DNA of 29,996 bases from UBA6136 sp964344495 (GCA_964344495.1 CAYFNI010000016.1:1-29996); one strand, 5' to 3'. Positions 1 through 7,465 are shown, counted from the first letter of the stretch. Numbers and translations are program-made. Notes: generated from the sequence alone by a model not told the origin.

Positions 1-304
1 CGAAGCTCTGCAGTTCAGCCGGGCTGAGGCCTGCGTAAGCACAGATTATAAGGATGTCGCCGGGTGCGGCGAGCCTGGCCGCGGCACCATTCACCGAAAT
101 GATTCCGGACGCTTCTTGGGCGCGAATCGCGTAGGTTACAAACCGCGAGCCCGTGTTGACGTTATAGATATGGATCTGCTCATACTCGCGAATGCCGGAT
201 TGGTCCAACAAGTCTCCGTCGATCGCACAGGATCCTTCATACTCCAGTTCGGAGTGCGTGACATGAGCCCTATGCAGCTTGGCCTTGAGCATAGTGGTGT
301 GCAT
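1..304 (-). CDS. panD: Aspartate 1-decarboxylase (partial, 5' end only)
   Basis: Reading the minus strand from the ATG at 304 gives about 101 residues of PanD before the window edge cuts the gene. The enzyme decarboxylates L-aspartate to beta-alanine for pantothenate and coenzyme A synthesis. It begins MHTTMLKAKLHRAHVTHSEL, closely following the family N-terminus. Gly24-Ser25 in YEGSCAID is the self-cleavage site that generates the pyruvoyl cofactor. Later family blocks YAIRA, SVNGAAA and GDILII are visible. Family members are about 120-130 residues, so some 25 C-terminal residues lie outside. A weak AAAGG precedes the start. It is divergent from tatA. Identification is firm; only the 3' end is unknown. 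Confidence 0.93.
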   Translation of the reverse strand, partial: MHTTMLKAKLHRAHVTHSELEYEGSCAIDGDLLDQSGIREYEQIHIYNVNTGSRFVTYAIRAQEASGIISVNGAAARLAAPGDILIICAYAGLSPAELQSF

Positions 305-340
305 TCGTTGAAGCCTTTCGGATGATCGAGCGAACCACGG

Positions 341-369
341 ATTATCTATAAAATGCCATTGGGCCGCAA
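341..369 (-). promoter_or_regulatory. Candidate sigma70 promoter for panD
   Basis: On the minus strand a -35-like TTGCGG (369-364) is separated by 17 bases from GATAAT (346-341), a 5/6 match to the -10 consensus. The patch is AT-rich compared with its surroundings. Transcription would start near 334, leaving a leader of about 30 bases before the panD ATG at 304. The -35 is poor, so this is a tentative call. Confidence 0.4.
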
Positions 370-399
370 TGGTCGGTCGCACGAGACCCGGCTGCAGCT

Positions 400-427
400 T
401 TGATTTTTCGGCATTCACGTCCACAAT
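400..427 (+). promoter_or_regulatory. Candidate promoter for tatABC
   Basis: TTGATT (400-405) and CACAAT (422-427) are separated by 16 bases, each matching 4 of 6 consensus positions. The start would fall near 434, about 33 bases before tatA, whose ribosome binding site TTGGAGG lies just ahead of the ATG at 467. It is a weak match, supported mainly by its location between divergent panD and tatA. Confidence 0.3.
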
Positions 428-466
428 TCGGTAACCTACTCGTTTTGATCTGATTGGAGGCATCTG

Positions 467-673
467 ATGGGCATTGGCATTTGGGAGTTATTGCTCCTGT
501 TCCTGATCGTACTGCTGTTGTTTGGTACCAAACGACTGCGCAACATCGGTGGTGACCTTGGGTCAGCCATCAAGAGTTTTCGTAGTGCGCTGCATGAAGA
601 CGAAGCCGTAAAAAAACCCGCCGGTGAGGGTGGAGAATCTTCCGATAAGGGGCTCGAGGATAAGCCTCATTAA
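467..673 (+). CDS. tatA: Sec-independent (twin-arginine) translocase subunit TatA
   Basis: A 68-residue inner-membrane protein that oligomerises to form the Tat pathway for exporting folded proteins with twin-arginine signals. The N-terminal membrane helix is at residues 5-20 (WELLLLFLIVLLLFG). The conserved FGTKRL hinge follows, then an amphipathic helix (LGSAIKSFRSAL) and an acidic, lysine-rich tail (about 42-68). Length and pattern are typical of TatA/TatE. A strong GGAGG sits 5-6 bases ahead of the ATG. tatB begins 12 bases after the stop and tatC follows, which makes TatA rather than a stand-alone TatE the natural call. Confidence 0.95.
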   Translation: MGIGIWELLLLFLIVLLLFGTKRLRNIGGDLGSAIKSFRSALHEDEAVKKPAGEGGESSDKGLEDKPH

Positions 674-685
674 CCCGAGCCGATC

Positions 686-1009
686 ATGTTTGACGTTGGT
701 TTCTGGGAGTTGATGCTGATTGCCTTGGTGGCCCTGCTGGTCTTTGGTCCGGAGCGATTGCCACGCCTTGTTCGGGAGGTCACGTTGTGGATTCGCAAGG
801 CCAGAATGATCGTTGCCTCAGCTAAAACGGAGATTGACAAGGAACTGCAGTTGTACGACCTGCGGATGACCATGGAGGAGAAGCGTCGCCAATTCGAGCG
901 TGAGGTGAATGACCTCAAACTTGCCCCACCGCCCGTGTCGGATGAACACACACAAAAATCACCTGAGGCCGTGAACACCAGCACTCCCAACACACATGAA
1001 ACGCCTTGA
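686..1009 (+). CDS. tatB: Sec-independent translocase subunit TatB
   Basis: A 107-residue TatB, which with TatC forms the receptor for twin-arginine signal peptides. It starts MFDVGFWELMLIALVALLVF, with the conserved glutamate (E8) in the membrane helix, then FGPERLP, the family hinge with its typical proline. A long charged amphipathic region (about residues 27-80) precedes a low-complexity Pro/Thr/Ser-rich tail. The C-terminus overlaps tatC by 14 bases in another frame, suggesting translational coupling. The tail is shorter than in E. coli TatB (171 residues), which is common outside the enterics. Confidence 0.95.
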   Translation: MFDVGFWELMLIALVALLVFGPERLPRLVREVTLWIRKARMIVASAKTEIDKELQLYDLRMTMEEKRRQFEREVNDLKLAPPPVSDEHTQKSPEAVNTSTPNTHETP

Positions 1010-1778
1010 GCCACCCCATGCCGGGCTTGAGGCGGAGCAGCCGTTTGTTGCGCATCTGATCGAGCTGCGTGATCGTCTGATCAAATCCTTGCTGGTTGTG
1101 GGCCTGATCTTTCTGGTCATGTCGTTCTGGTCGAATCAGGTCTATGCCTATCTGGCCGGGCCGCTTACCCAGCACCTGCCCCCCGGCGCCCAGATGATTG
1201 CGATCGGTGTGGCTTCCCCGTTCCTCGCGCCGCTCAAGCTCACCTTGATTGCGGCCGTGTTTGTTGGCATGCCATTCGTGCTGTATCAGGCGTGGGCATT
1301 TGTCGCCCCGGGCCTCTACCAGCACGAAAAACGACTGGCGCTGCCGTTGTTGATTGCCAGCATCCTTCTGTTTTACGCCGGCATAGCGTTCGCTTACTTT
1401 GTGGTATTCCCGCTGATCTTTCAATTCATGGTCATGACCGCGCCGCCGGGCGTAGCGGTCATGACCGACATCAATCAGTACATGGACTTTGTGCTGACCT
1501 TGTTCATGGCGTTTGGCGTTTCGTTTCAGGTCCCGATTGCAACGATCCTTGTTGTGGCCACTGGGCTCGTGAGTCGCGAAGCCATTACCGAACTTCGGCC
1601 CTATGCCATCGTGATCGCCTTCATCATTGGCGCGGTACTCACGCCCCCGGATGTCGTGTCACAGGTCTTGCTGGCGGTACCCATTTGGCTGTTGTTCGAA
1701 CTGGGCTTGATCTTTTCCCGTTTTTTTGTGAACCGTGCATCAAGCGACAACGCTCTGACGCCCTCTGATCAACCTTGA
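996..1778 (+). CDS. tatC: Sec-independent translocase subunit TatC
   Basis: A 260-residue polytopic inner-membrane protein that recognises twin-arginine signals. The cytoplasmic N-terminus carries FVAHLIELRDRL, matching the family motif H-x-x-E-L-R-x-R-L that contacts the signal peptide. Six membrane segments can be read, at roughly residues 30-48, 80-102, 115-140, 157-180, 195-212 and 216-235. Family-typical stretches include the segment around FVAPGLYQHEKR and TPPDVVSQ. The ATG at 996 lies inside tatB, and the stop overlaps the TTG start of the next gene, so translation is probably coupled along the operon. Confidence 0.96.
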   Translation: MKRLEPPHAGLEAEQPFVAHLIELRDRLIKSLLVVGLIFLVMSFWSNQVYAYLAGPLTQHLPPGAQMIAIGVASPFLAPLKLTLIAAVFVGMPFVLYQAWAFVAPGLYQHEKRLALPLLIASILLFYAGIAFAYFVVFPLIFQFMVMTAPPGVAVMTDINQYMDFVLTLFMAFGVSFQVPIATILVVATGLVSREAITELRPYAIVIAFIIGAVLTPPDVVSQVLLAVPIWLLFELGLIFSRFFVNRASSDNALTPSDQP

Positions 1779-2563
1779 AGCCACTGGTTTTTCTATTCAC
1801 CGATTTTGGTGCTGAAGGTCCCTACCTGGGACAGATGGAGGCAGTTCTCCGCGTTCTTTCACCGACCACGCCGGTTATCAATCTCCTCAGCAATGCCCCG
1901 CGGACCCAGCCGCAGCCCAGCGGTCTTCTGCTGGCCGCCCTGGTATCGCAACTCCCGCCGCAGGCCATCGTGCTTGCCATCGTGGATCCGGGTGTTGGTG
2001 GTTCGCGCAAACCGCTTGTTCTCGAAGCGGATGGCCGCTGGTATCTGGGACCTGACAACGGCATCTTGAACGGAGTGGCCGCGGAGGCGCATCAGGTTAC
2101 TTGGAAGGAGATTCTCTGGCGGCCCGAGCGGCTTTCGAACAGCTTCCATGGGCGGGATCTGTATGCGCCAGTTGCGGCTCGACTGGCTGAGGGGGACTTC
2201 GCGTGGCCGCATCGGGCCCTGGCGGCGCCCGAGGTGTCAGCATGGGTCAGCGAGCTTCCGGAGGTAATCTATGTCGATCATTACGGCAATCTGATTACAG
2301 GCTTGCGCTATCGGGCTGAGCGAGCCGGATCCGTGCTGAGTGTCGGAGGCATAGCCGTGCAGCAGGCGCTCACTTTTTGCGCCGTTCCTGAAGGGCAGCT
2401 GTTCTGGTACGAAAATTCGATGGGATTGATCGAAGTGGCGGCCAATTGCCGGTCAGCCGCTGATCTGTTGCCTGGGAGTGGTGTCGGTGCGCCCATCGGC
2501 ATCCTCCAAGCCGTAAGTGAGCAGTCAGCGCCGATGGAAGGCGACCGCAGTCCGGTCTCTTGA
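1775..2563 (+). CDS. SAM hydroxide adenosyltransferase / SAM hydrolase (DUF62, chlorinase-fluorinase family)
   Basis: A 262-residue member of the S-adenosylmethionine-dependent chlorinase/fluorinase fold. Non-halogenating members hydrolyse SAM to adenosine and methionine. Visible family motifs are LFTDFG near the N-terminus, VDPGVGGSR, GPDNG, FHGRD and IYVDHYGNLITG. The Asp71-Arg78-His125 triad of the hydroxide-adding branch is present, so hydrolase activity is more likely than halogenation. The start is TTG at 1775, overlapping the tatC stop; the motif LFTDFG lies too close to the N-terminus for the next ATG (about residue 21) to be right. Its place at the end of the tat operon suggests co-expression, but no functional link is known to me. 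Confidence 0.85.
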   Translation: MKPLVFLFTDFGAEGPYLGQMEAVLRVLSPTTPVINLLSNAPRTQPQPSGLLLAALVSQLPPQAIVLAIVDPGVGGSRKPLVLEADGRWYLGPDNGILNGVAAEAHQVTWKEILWRPERLSNSFHGRDLYAPVAARLAEGDFAWPHRALAAPEVSAWVSELPEVIYVDHYGNLITGLRYRAERAGSVLSVGGIAVQQALTFCAVPEGQLFWYENSMGLIEVAANCRSAADLLPGSGVGAPIGILQAVSEQSAPMEGDRSPVS

Positions 2564-2578
2564 GGGGGACTGCAGTCG
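2542..2578. terminator. Hairpin overlapping a stop codon, shared between convergent genes
   Basis: CGAC (2542-2545) and GCAGTCC (2547-2553) pair with GGACTGC (2567-2573) and GTCG (2575-2578), giving 11 base pairs with one internal mismatch and a 13-base loop that contains the stop codon at 2561-2563. It lies between the SAM hydrolase gene and the convergent gene ending at 2589. Only a loosely T-rich stretch follows on the plus strand, so intrinsic termination is plausible but not certain. Confidence 0.5.
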
Positions 2579-2588
2579 CTCTTGTTCG

Positions 2589-2993
2589 TTACTTGATGCG
2601 CACCAGCTCCTTGCCTTCGCTGTCAAAGTGACAGATCCCGCCAACATAATAGGTGCACTCCGGTGACTGCTCGACCTTGGCGCCGTCGTTGCTCAGCTTG
2701 ATTTTGAGCGAGCAGTGTCGGGCTTCCCCCTCAATCTGTTTGCGCAGCGTAATTTCGTTCTCTCCCGTAGCTTTCGCTTCGCCGCTCACTTCTGCCGAGC
2801 ACGGCTTGCGATCGGACTCGCTCTGCCCGTTGGGTTCGAAATCCACGTCCATGCTGGCGTTGATGTCATCACCGATGCGGGTGATTTTCAAATGCTGAAC
2901 GTGGTTGCCATCGCGGCGCAGGTAATGCTCGGTGCCAGCAGACGCCGTACCGCAAACCAGCAGGGCTGCAAGGGTGAGGATGAATTTGTTCAT
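2589..2993 (-). CDS. Small secreted protein of unknown function
   Basis: A 134-residue protein whose family I do not recognise. The ATG at 2993 is chosen because AAGAGG sits at proper spacing and the product then begins MNKFILTLAALLVCGTASAG, a clean Sec signal peptide with cleavage after ASA (about residue 19). Starting upstream would bury it behind 17 extra residues. The mature part is hydrophilic, beta-rich in pattern and has four cysteines (in KPCSAE, RHCSLK, PECTYY and GICHFD), which could make two disulfides in the periplasm. The lone cysteine inside the hydrophobic core does not fit a lipobox well. It lies 56 bases downstream of dapD on the same strand, probably without functional connection. 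Confidence 0.75.
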   Translation of the reverse strand: MNKFILTLAALLVCGTASAGTEHYLRRDGNHVQHLKITRIGDDINASMDVDFEPNGQSESDRKPCSAEVSGEAKATGENEITLRKQIEGEARHCSLKIKLSNDGAKVEQSPECTYYVGGICHFDSEGKELVRIK

Positions 2994-3049
2994 GGGGTTA
3001 CCTCTTGTAAAACGGAGTGAGTGGGTCAAGGACAGGTGCGACATTCCGT

Positions 3050-3865
3050 TCAGTCGCGTAACAGTTCGTTGATGCCGACCTTGCTGCGGGTTTTTTCATC
3101 GACCTGTTTGATGATCACGGCGCAATAGAGACTGTGGCTGTTGTCCTTGGCCGGCAGGTTGCCGGACACCACCACAGATCCCGCCGGAATTCGCCCGTAG
3201 CTGATTTCACCGGTCATGCGGTTGTAAATCTTGGTGCTCTGGCCGATGTAGACACCCATCGAGATCACGGAGCCTTCTTCAACCACCACACCTTCCACAA
3301 CCTCTGAACGCGCGCCAATGAAGCAGTTGTCCTCGATGATGGTGGGACCTGCCTGCAAAGGCTCGAGCACCCCGCCGATGCCGACGCCGCCTGACAGGTG
3401 CACATTCTTGCCGATTTGCGCGCAGGAGCCGACCGTTGCCCAGGTGTCGACCATGGTGCCAGAATCCACGAAGGCACCAATGTTGACGAAAGAGGGCATC
3501 AGAACGACGCCGGGGGCGATGTGCGCACCGCGACGCACGGCGGCCGGTGGCACCACGCGCACACCCTGAGCCGCAAACTGTTCCGGCGAGTAACTGCCGA
3601 ATTTGGGTTCAACCTTGTCAAAGTATTTGGTTTCGCCGCCTTCCATCACGCGGTTATCGGTCACCCGGAAAGACAGCAGCACGGCCTTTTTCAGCCATTG
3701 GTTGACGACCCACTGGCCGTCTTTTTTCTCGGCCACGCGGGCTTTGCCGCTGTCCAGCAGATTCAGCGATTCGAGGATGGCTTCCCGAATTTCGGCGGAT
3801 ACGGTCGATGGGCTGATCTGCGCGCGGTTTTCAAACGCATCGTTGATGATGTTTTCTAGTGACAT
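3050..3865 (-). CDS. dapD: 2,3,4,5-tetrahydropyridine-2,6-dicarboxylate N-succinyltransferase
   Basis: A 271-residue DapD, which transfers succinyl from succinyl-CoA to tetrahydrodipicolinate in diaminopimelate and lysine synthesis. A helical N-terminal domain (about 1-95) includes VTDNRVMEGG and KYFDKVEPKF. A left-handed beta-helix of hexapeptide repeats follows, with VRRGAHIAPGVVLMPSFVN, GTMVDTWATVGSCAQIG and HLSGGVGIGGVLEPLQ, all hallmark DapD blocks. The ATG at 3865 (MSLENIINDAF) gives the normal length (E. coli has 274); the longer frame upstream runs into dapC. It starts only 4 bases after the dapC stop, so the two are co-transcribed and carry out consecutive steps of the pathway. Confidence 0.96.
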   Translation of the reverse strand: MSLENIINDAFENRAQISPSTVSAEIREAILESLNLLDSGKARVAEKKDGQWVVNQWLKKAVLLSFRVTDNRVMEGGETKYFDKVEPKFGSYSPEQFAAQGVRVVPPAAVRRGAHIAPGVVLMPSFVNIGAFVDSGTMVDTWATVGSCAQIGKNVHLSGGVGIGGVLEPLQAGPTIIEDNCFIGARSEVVEGVVVEEGSVISMGVYIGQSTKIYNRMTGEISYGRIPAGSVVVSGNLPAKDNSHSLYCAVIIKQVDEKTRSKVGINELLRD

Positions 3866-3869
3866 GACG

Positions 3870-5078
3870 TTATGAGACAGGTGAGTAGGATTGAACAAAT
3901 TCCCGAATGCGGTGCGCGGCCTCCACGCACTCATCCAGTGGCGCGACCAGGGCCATGCGGACATGGCCGCGCCCCGGGTTGACGCCGAAATAATCGCGCG
4001 ACAGGTAGCTGCCCGGCAGCACCGTTACATGGGTTCGGGCGAACAGTGCCCGGGCGAACTCCTGATCGTCCCCTGGGGTTCGCGGCCACAGGTAAAAGCC
4101 GGCAGGCGGCACGCTCACATCCAGCGCATCTGCCAGTACGGCGCTGACCGCCGCGAATTTCGCCCGGTAGAGCGCTCGGTTGGCGATGACGTGCGCCTCA
4201 TCCTGCCAGGCGGCCAGGCTGGCCATTTGAACCGGTACCGACAAGGCACAGCCGTGATAGGTGCGGTACAGCAGGAAACGCGATAACACCGCGGCATCTC
4301 CCGCCACGAAGCCCGAACGCAGGCCGGGCGCATTGGATCGTTTCGACAGGCTGTGGAACACCACGCAGCGCTTGAACTCGGTATTGCCCATGGCATACGC
4401 GGTGCCCAACAGGCCGGGGGGTGGGCAGGACTCATCGTTGTAAAGCTCGGAATAGCATTCGTCCGATGCAATGATGAAGTCGAATCGCTCGGCCAGCTCG
4501 AGCAACAGTCGGTGCGTGTCGGCAGAGATGACGGCGCCGGTCGGGTTGCCCGGCGAGCAGATATACAGCAGCTGACAACGCGCCCAGATTTCGTCCGGCA
4601 CCCGTTCGAAGTCGGGCTGCTGGTCGGCCGTGTTCGTGACATTCAGGAAGAACGGCTGAGCGCCCGCCAGCAAGGCGGCACCCTCGTAAATCTGGTAGAA
4701 CGGATTGGGCATCAGCACCAGTGGCTGTTGGCTGGGGTCGATCACGGCCTGTGCAAACGCAAACAGCGCTTCGCGGGTGCCATTGCAGGGCAGAATGTGA
4801 CGGTCGGGGTCGATGGCGCCTGCCGGCAACTGGAAGCGCCGACTCAGCCAGGCACCGATGCCCTCGCGCAGGGCCGGCAGGCCTTTGGTGGCCGGATACT
4901 GGGTCAGACCGTCGAGATGCGCAGCCAGCGCTTCACCGATCAACGCCGGCGTCGGGTGCTTGGGCTCACCGATCGAGAGAGCGATCGGTTTGAGTCCTGC
5001 AGGCGGTTCGATGCCCTGTTTCAGTTTGGCCAGCTTTTCGAACGGATAGGGCTGGAGCGAGTTGAGCAGGGGATTCAT
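3870..5078 (-). CDS. dapC: N-succinyldiaminopimelate aminotransferase
   Basis: A 402-residue fold-type I PLP aminotransferase that converts N-succinyl-2-amino-6-ketopimelate to N-succinyl-LL-diaminopimelate. The N-terminus MNPLLNSLQPYPFEKLAKLK matches DapC proteins, so the ATG at 5078 is preferred over one at 5093 five codons upstream. Visible elements are PGNPTG with the cofactor-contacting Asn178, the Asp206 region SDECYSELY that pairs with the pyridine nitrogen, and the PLP lysine Lys246 in SLSKRSNAPG. Adjacency to dapD separates it from related ArgD- and AspC-type enzymes. A strong promoter lies just upstream. Confidence 0.92.
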   Translation of the reverse strand: MNPLLNSLQPYPFEKLAKLKQGIEPPAGLKPIALSIGEPKHPTPALIGEALAAHLDGLTQYPATKGLPALREGIGAWLSRRFQLPAGAIDPDRHILPCNGTREALFAFAQAVIDPSQQPLVLMPNPFYQIYEGAALLAGAQPFFLNVTNTADQQPDFERVPDEIWARCQLLYICSPGNPTGAVISADTHRLLLELAERFDFIIASDECYSELYNDESCPPPGLLGTAYAMGNTEFKRCVVFHSLSKRSNAPGLRSGFVAGDAAVLSRFLLYRTYHGCALSVPVQMASLAAWQDEAHVIANRALYRAKFAAVSAVLADALDVSVPPAGFYLWPRTPGDDQEFARALFARTHVTVLPGSYLSRDYFGVNPGRGHVRMALVAPLDECVEAAHRIREFVQSYSPVS

Positions 5079-5119
5079 GCGCGGCGGGGTCATCCTGGGG
5101 CCGGTCGGGTCAACGCTGG

Positions 5120-5148
5120 ATTATAGGGGAAAGCGGGAGGGGGGCCAA
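5120..5148 (-). promoter_or_regulatory. Sigma70 promoter for dapCD
   Basis: On the minus strand TTGGCC (5148-5143, 4/6) is followed after exactly 17 bases by a perfect TATAAT (5125-5120). The start would be near 5113, leaving a leader of about 35 bases to the dapC ATG at 5078. It lies in the 109-base gap between proS and dapC, indicating that dapCD has its own promoter. Confidence 0.7.
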
Positions 5149-5187
5149 ACGCACGGGATGTGCCGGCCCCGACTCACCGGGGCACTG

Positions 5188-6897
5188 TCAGGCCGCTCCC
5201 AGCCGCGACAACAGGAATGGGATGACCTCCTCCAGCGGAAGCTCCAGCGCTTCAGCATCGCGGCGGCCCTTGTACTCGGCCCGGCCGGCGTCCAGCAGAC
5301 GCTCACTCAGAACGATGCGGTGCGGGATGCCGATCAGTTCCATATCCGCGAACATGACGCCCGGACGCGCCTTGCGGTCATCGAACAGCACATCCAGCCC
5401 GGCATGTTTGAGGCTGGCATACAGATGTTCGGCCGTGGCCTGCAGCTTCTCCGACGTCGCCATGTTGATCGGCGTCAGGGCGACCTGGAACGGCGCCAGC
5501 GCGTCCGGCCAGATGATGCCGCGTTCGTCATGGTTTTGCTCGATGGCGGCCGCTACTACGCGGGAGACACCAATGCCATAGCAGCCCATGATCAACACCT
5601 GTTGCTTGCCGTCTTCGTTCAGGACCGTGGCCTGCATGGCCTCGCTGTATTTGGTGCCAAGCTGGAAGATATGCCCGACCTCAATACCACGTGCGATCCG
5701 CAGCGCACCCTCACCATCCGGGCTGGCGTCGCCTTCGACCACCAGACGCAGATCGGCCACCTCCGGCGTCGGCAGGTCGCGCTGCCAGTTCACGCCGGTC
5801 AGGTGCTGACCGTCCTCATTGGCGCCGCACACGAAGTTGATCAATGCGGCGGCACTGCGGTCGGCGATGATCGGCACGGTGAGACCGATCGGACCGACCG
5901 AACCCGGCGCGCACCCGGCGGTGGCACGGACTTCGGCATCGGTTGCGAACTGCAAGGGGTAGGCGACGGCGGCAAGCTTGGTTGCCTTGACCGGGTTGAG
6001 TTCATGGTCGCCCCGTAGCAGCAGCGCCACGACGCCGTCGTCCGACCCTTTGACCAGCAGCGTTTTCAGGACGCGCTGAGGGGCGACATTGAGGAAGGCG
6101 CTGACCTCGTCGATGCTGTGCTGGCCGGGGGTATCGACCGTCGTCAGCGGCGCCGGTGGCTCACTGGCCGCCGGCAGGGCCAGGGCTTCAGCCATTTCGA
6201 CGTTGGCGGCATAGTCGCTCTGGTCGGAGAAGGCGATCGCATCTTCGCCGGAATCGGCCAGTACGTGGAATTCATGCGACAGGCTGCCGCCGATGGCGCC
6301 GGTATCGGCCAGTACAGCCCGGAACTCCAGCCCCAGTCGCTCGAAGATGCGGCTGTAGGTGGCGTGCATGACTTCGTAGGTGTCATGCAGGGAGGCCTGC
6401 GTCATGTGAAAGGAATAGGCATCCTTCATCAGGAATTCGCGCGCCCGCATCACGCCAAAACGGGGCCGGATTTCATCGCGAAACTTGCTTTGAATCTGGT
6501 AGTAGTTGACCGGTACCTGCTTGTAGCTCTTGATCTCGTTGCGGACCAGGTCGGTGATGATTTCCTCGTGCGTCGGGCCAAGGCAGAAGTCACGCTGGTG
6601 GCGGTCCCGGAAACGGCACAGTTCCGGGCCGAAGACTTCCCAGCGGCCCGAGTCCTGCCACAGCTCAGCCGGCTGCACTGACGGCATCAACACTTCCAGG
6701 GCGCCGGCGCGGTCCATCTCCTCGCGCACGACATTTTCCACCTTGCGCAGGACCCTGAGTCCCAGCGGCAGCCAGTTGTAAAGGCCGGCGGCCAGTTTGC
6801 GGATCAGGCCGGCCCGAATCATCAGCTGATGGCTGATGATTTCGGCATCGGCCGGGGTTTCCTTGACAGTATTGAGGGGGAATTGGCTGGTGCGCAT
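5188..6897 (-). CDS. proS: Prolyl-tRNA synthetase (bacterial type, with editing domain)
   Basis: A 569-residue class II synthetase that charges tRNA-Pro; E. coli ProS has 572 residues. The N-terminus MRTSQFPLNTVKETPADAEI is typical, so the ATG at 6897 was chosen over a longer frame. Motif 2 is seen in FRDEIRPRFGVMRAREFLMK (around 140-160), with YSFHMT after it. The inserted editing domain that hydrolyses Ala-tRNA-Pro spans roughly 225-405, with the family-typical VLKTLLVKG and LLRGDHELN. Motif 3 is in GCYGIGVSR, and the anticodon-binding domain is C-terminal. No Shine-Dalgarno precedes the ATG; instead an AGGAGG is present on the opposite strand at that spot. Confidence 0.96.
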   Translation of the reverse strand: MRTSQFPLNTVKETPADAEIISHQLMIRAGLIRKLAAGLYNWLPLGLRVLRKVENVVREEMDRAGALEVLMPSVQPAELWQDSGRWEVFGPELCRFRDRHQRDFCLGPTHEEIITDLVRNEIKSYKQVPVNYYQIQSKFRDEIRPRFGVMRAREFLMKDAYSFHMTQASLHDTYEVMHATYSRIFERLGLEFRAVLADTGAIGGSLSHEFHVLADSGEDAIAFSDQSDYAANVEMAEALALPAASEPPAPLTTVDTPGQHSIDEVSAFLNVAPQRVLKTLLVKGSDDGVVALLLRGDHELNPVKATKLAAVAYPLQFATDAEVRATAGCAPGSVGPIGLTVPIIADRSAAALINFVCGANEDGQHLTGVNWQRDLPTPEVADLRLVVEGDASPDGEGALRIARGIEVGHIFQLGTKYSEAMQATVLNEDGKQQVLIMGCYGIGVSRVVAAAIEQNHDERGIIWPDALAPFQVALTPINMATSEKLQATAEHLYASLKHAGLDVLFDDRKARPGVMFADMELIGIPHRIVLSERLLDAGRAEYKGRRDAEALELPLEEVIPFLLSRLGAA

Positions 6898-6909
6898 AGG
6901 AGGTCTGGA

Positions 6910-6954
6910 ATGGGGTCGAACAAAGGGCGCCATTGTAGCGGGTTTGCCCGCTGA
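6910..6954 (+). CDS. Possible 14-codon leader ORF
   Basis: An ATG at 6910 follows AGGAGGT with a 5-base gap, an almost ideal ribosome binding site, and opens a 14-codon frame (MGSNKGRHCSGFAR) ending in TGA at 6952-6954. It lies ahead of the yjbQ-like gene and antisense to the proS leader. Such a strong site without a long gene could mean a leader peptide, or may be chance. No attenuator-like codon run is present. Confidence 0.25.
   Translation: MGSNKGRHCSGFAR
6932..6937 (-). promoter_or_regulatory. Candidate -10 box for proS
   Basis: TACAAT (5/6 match) on the minus strand at 6937-6932 would start transcription near 6925, about 28 bases before the proS ATG. No convincing -35 is visible at 16-18 bases. 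Low confidence. Confidence 0.35.
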
Positions 6955-7021
6955 GGGTCGTGCCGCGGGCTGCGCGGGCCGTTGGAGGAGTGCAGCCAGC
7001 CGTCATCGCTGTACCCGCGTG

Positions 7022-7027
7022 TATGAT
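7022..7027 (+). promoter_or_regulatory. Candidate -10 box directly ahead of the yjbQ-like gene
   Basis: TATGAT (5/6) at 7022-7027 would place the transcription start at about 7034, which is exactly the ATG of the next gene. That geometry predicts a leaderless or near-leaderless message. No good -35 is visible 16-18 bases upstream. Confidence 0.35.
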
Positions 7028-7033
7028 AGGGGC

Positions 7034-7465
7034 ATGTGGATACAGAAGACCCTCACCCTCAAGCCCAGACCGCGTGGCTTTCATCTGGTCACGTCCGAAC
7101 TGCTGGGGCAATTGCCTGAACTGGCCCGTCTCAAGGTCGGGCTGGCGCATTTCTTCATTCAACACACCTCGGCCTCGCTGACGCTCAACGAAAACGCCGA
7201 CCCCGACGTGCGTCGCGATCTGGAGGTGCATCTGCGGCACCTCGTGCCGGATGGCGCCGGTCACTATATCCACGTGCTGGAAGGCGCGGATGACATGCCG
7301 GCCCACATCAAGGCCAGCCTGCTGGGCGCCAGCGTCAGTCTGCCGATTGCCCATGGCCGCCTCAAGCTGGGTGTCTGGCAGGGCCTTTATCTGGGCGAAC
7401 ATCGCGATCAGGGGGGTGCCCGGCAGGTTGTCGTCACCCTGCAGGGCGAGGCGGTCGACGGATGA
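7034..7465 (+). CDS. YjbQ family protein (UPF0047; secondary thiamine-phosphate synthase type)
   Basis: A 143-residue single-domain protein of the YjbQ/UPF0047 family. Some members show weak thiamine-phosphate synthase activity; the main role is unsettled. Family motifs seen are FFIQHTSASLTLNENADPDV, with the conserved histidine that helps bind metal, HVLEGADDMPAHIKASLLG, and GRLKLGVWQGLYLGEHRD near the C-terminus. The ATG at 7034 (MWIQKTLTL) gives the normal family length; longer frames add an improbable Ala/Arg-rich leader. AGGGG lies only 2 bases before the ATG, too close for normal use. The next gene's frame touches its stop codon. Confidence 0.88.
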   Translation: MWIQKTLTLKPRPRGFHLVTSELLGQLPELARLKVGLAHFFIQHTSASLTLNENADPDVRRDLEVHLRHLVPDGAGHYIHVLEGADDMPAHIKASLLGASVSLPIAHGRLKLGVWQGLYLGEHRDQGGARQVVVTLQGEAVDG

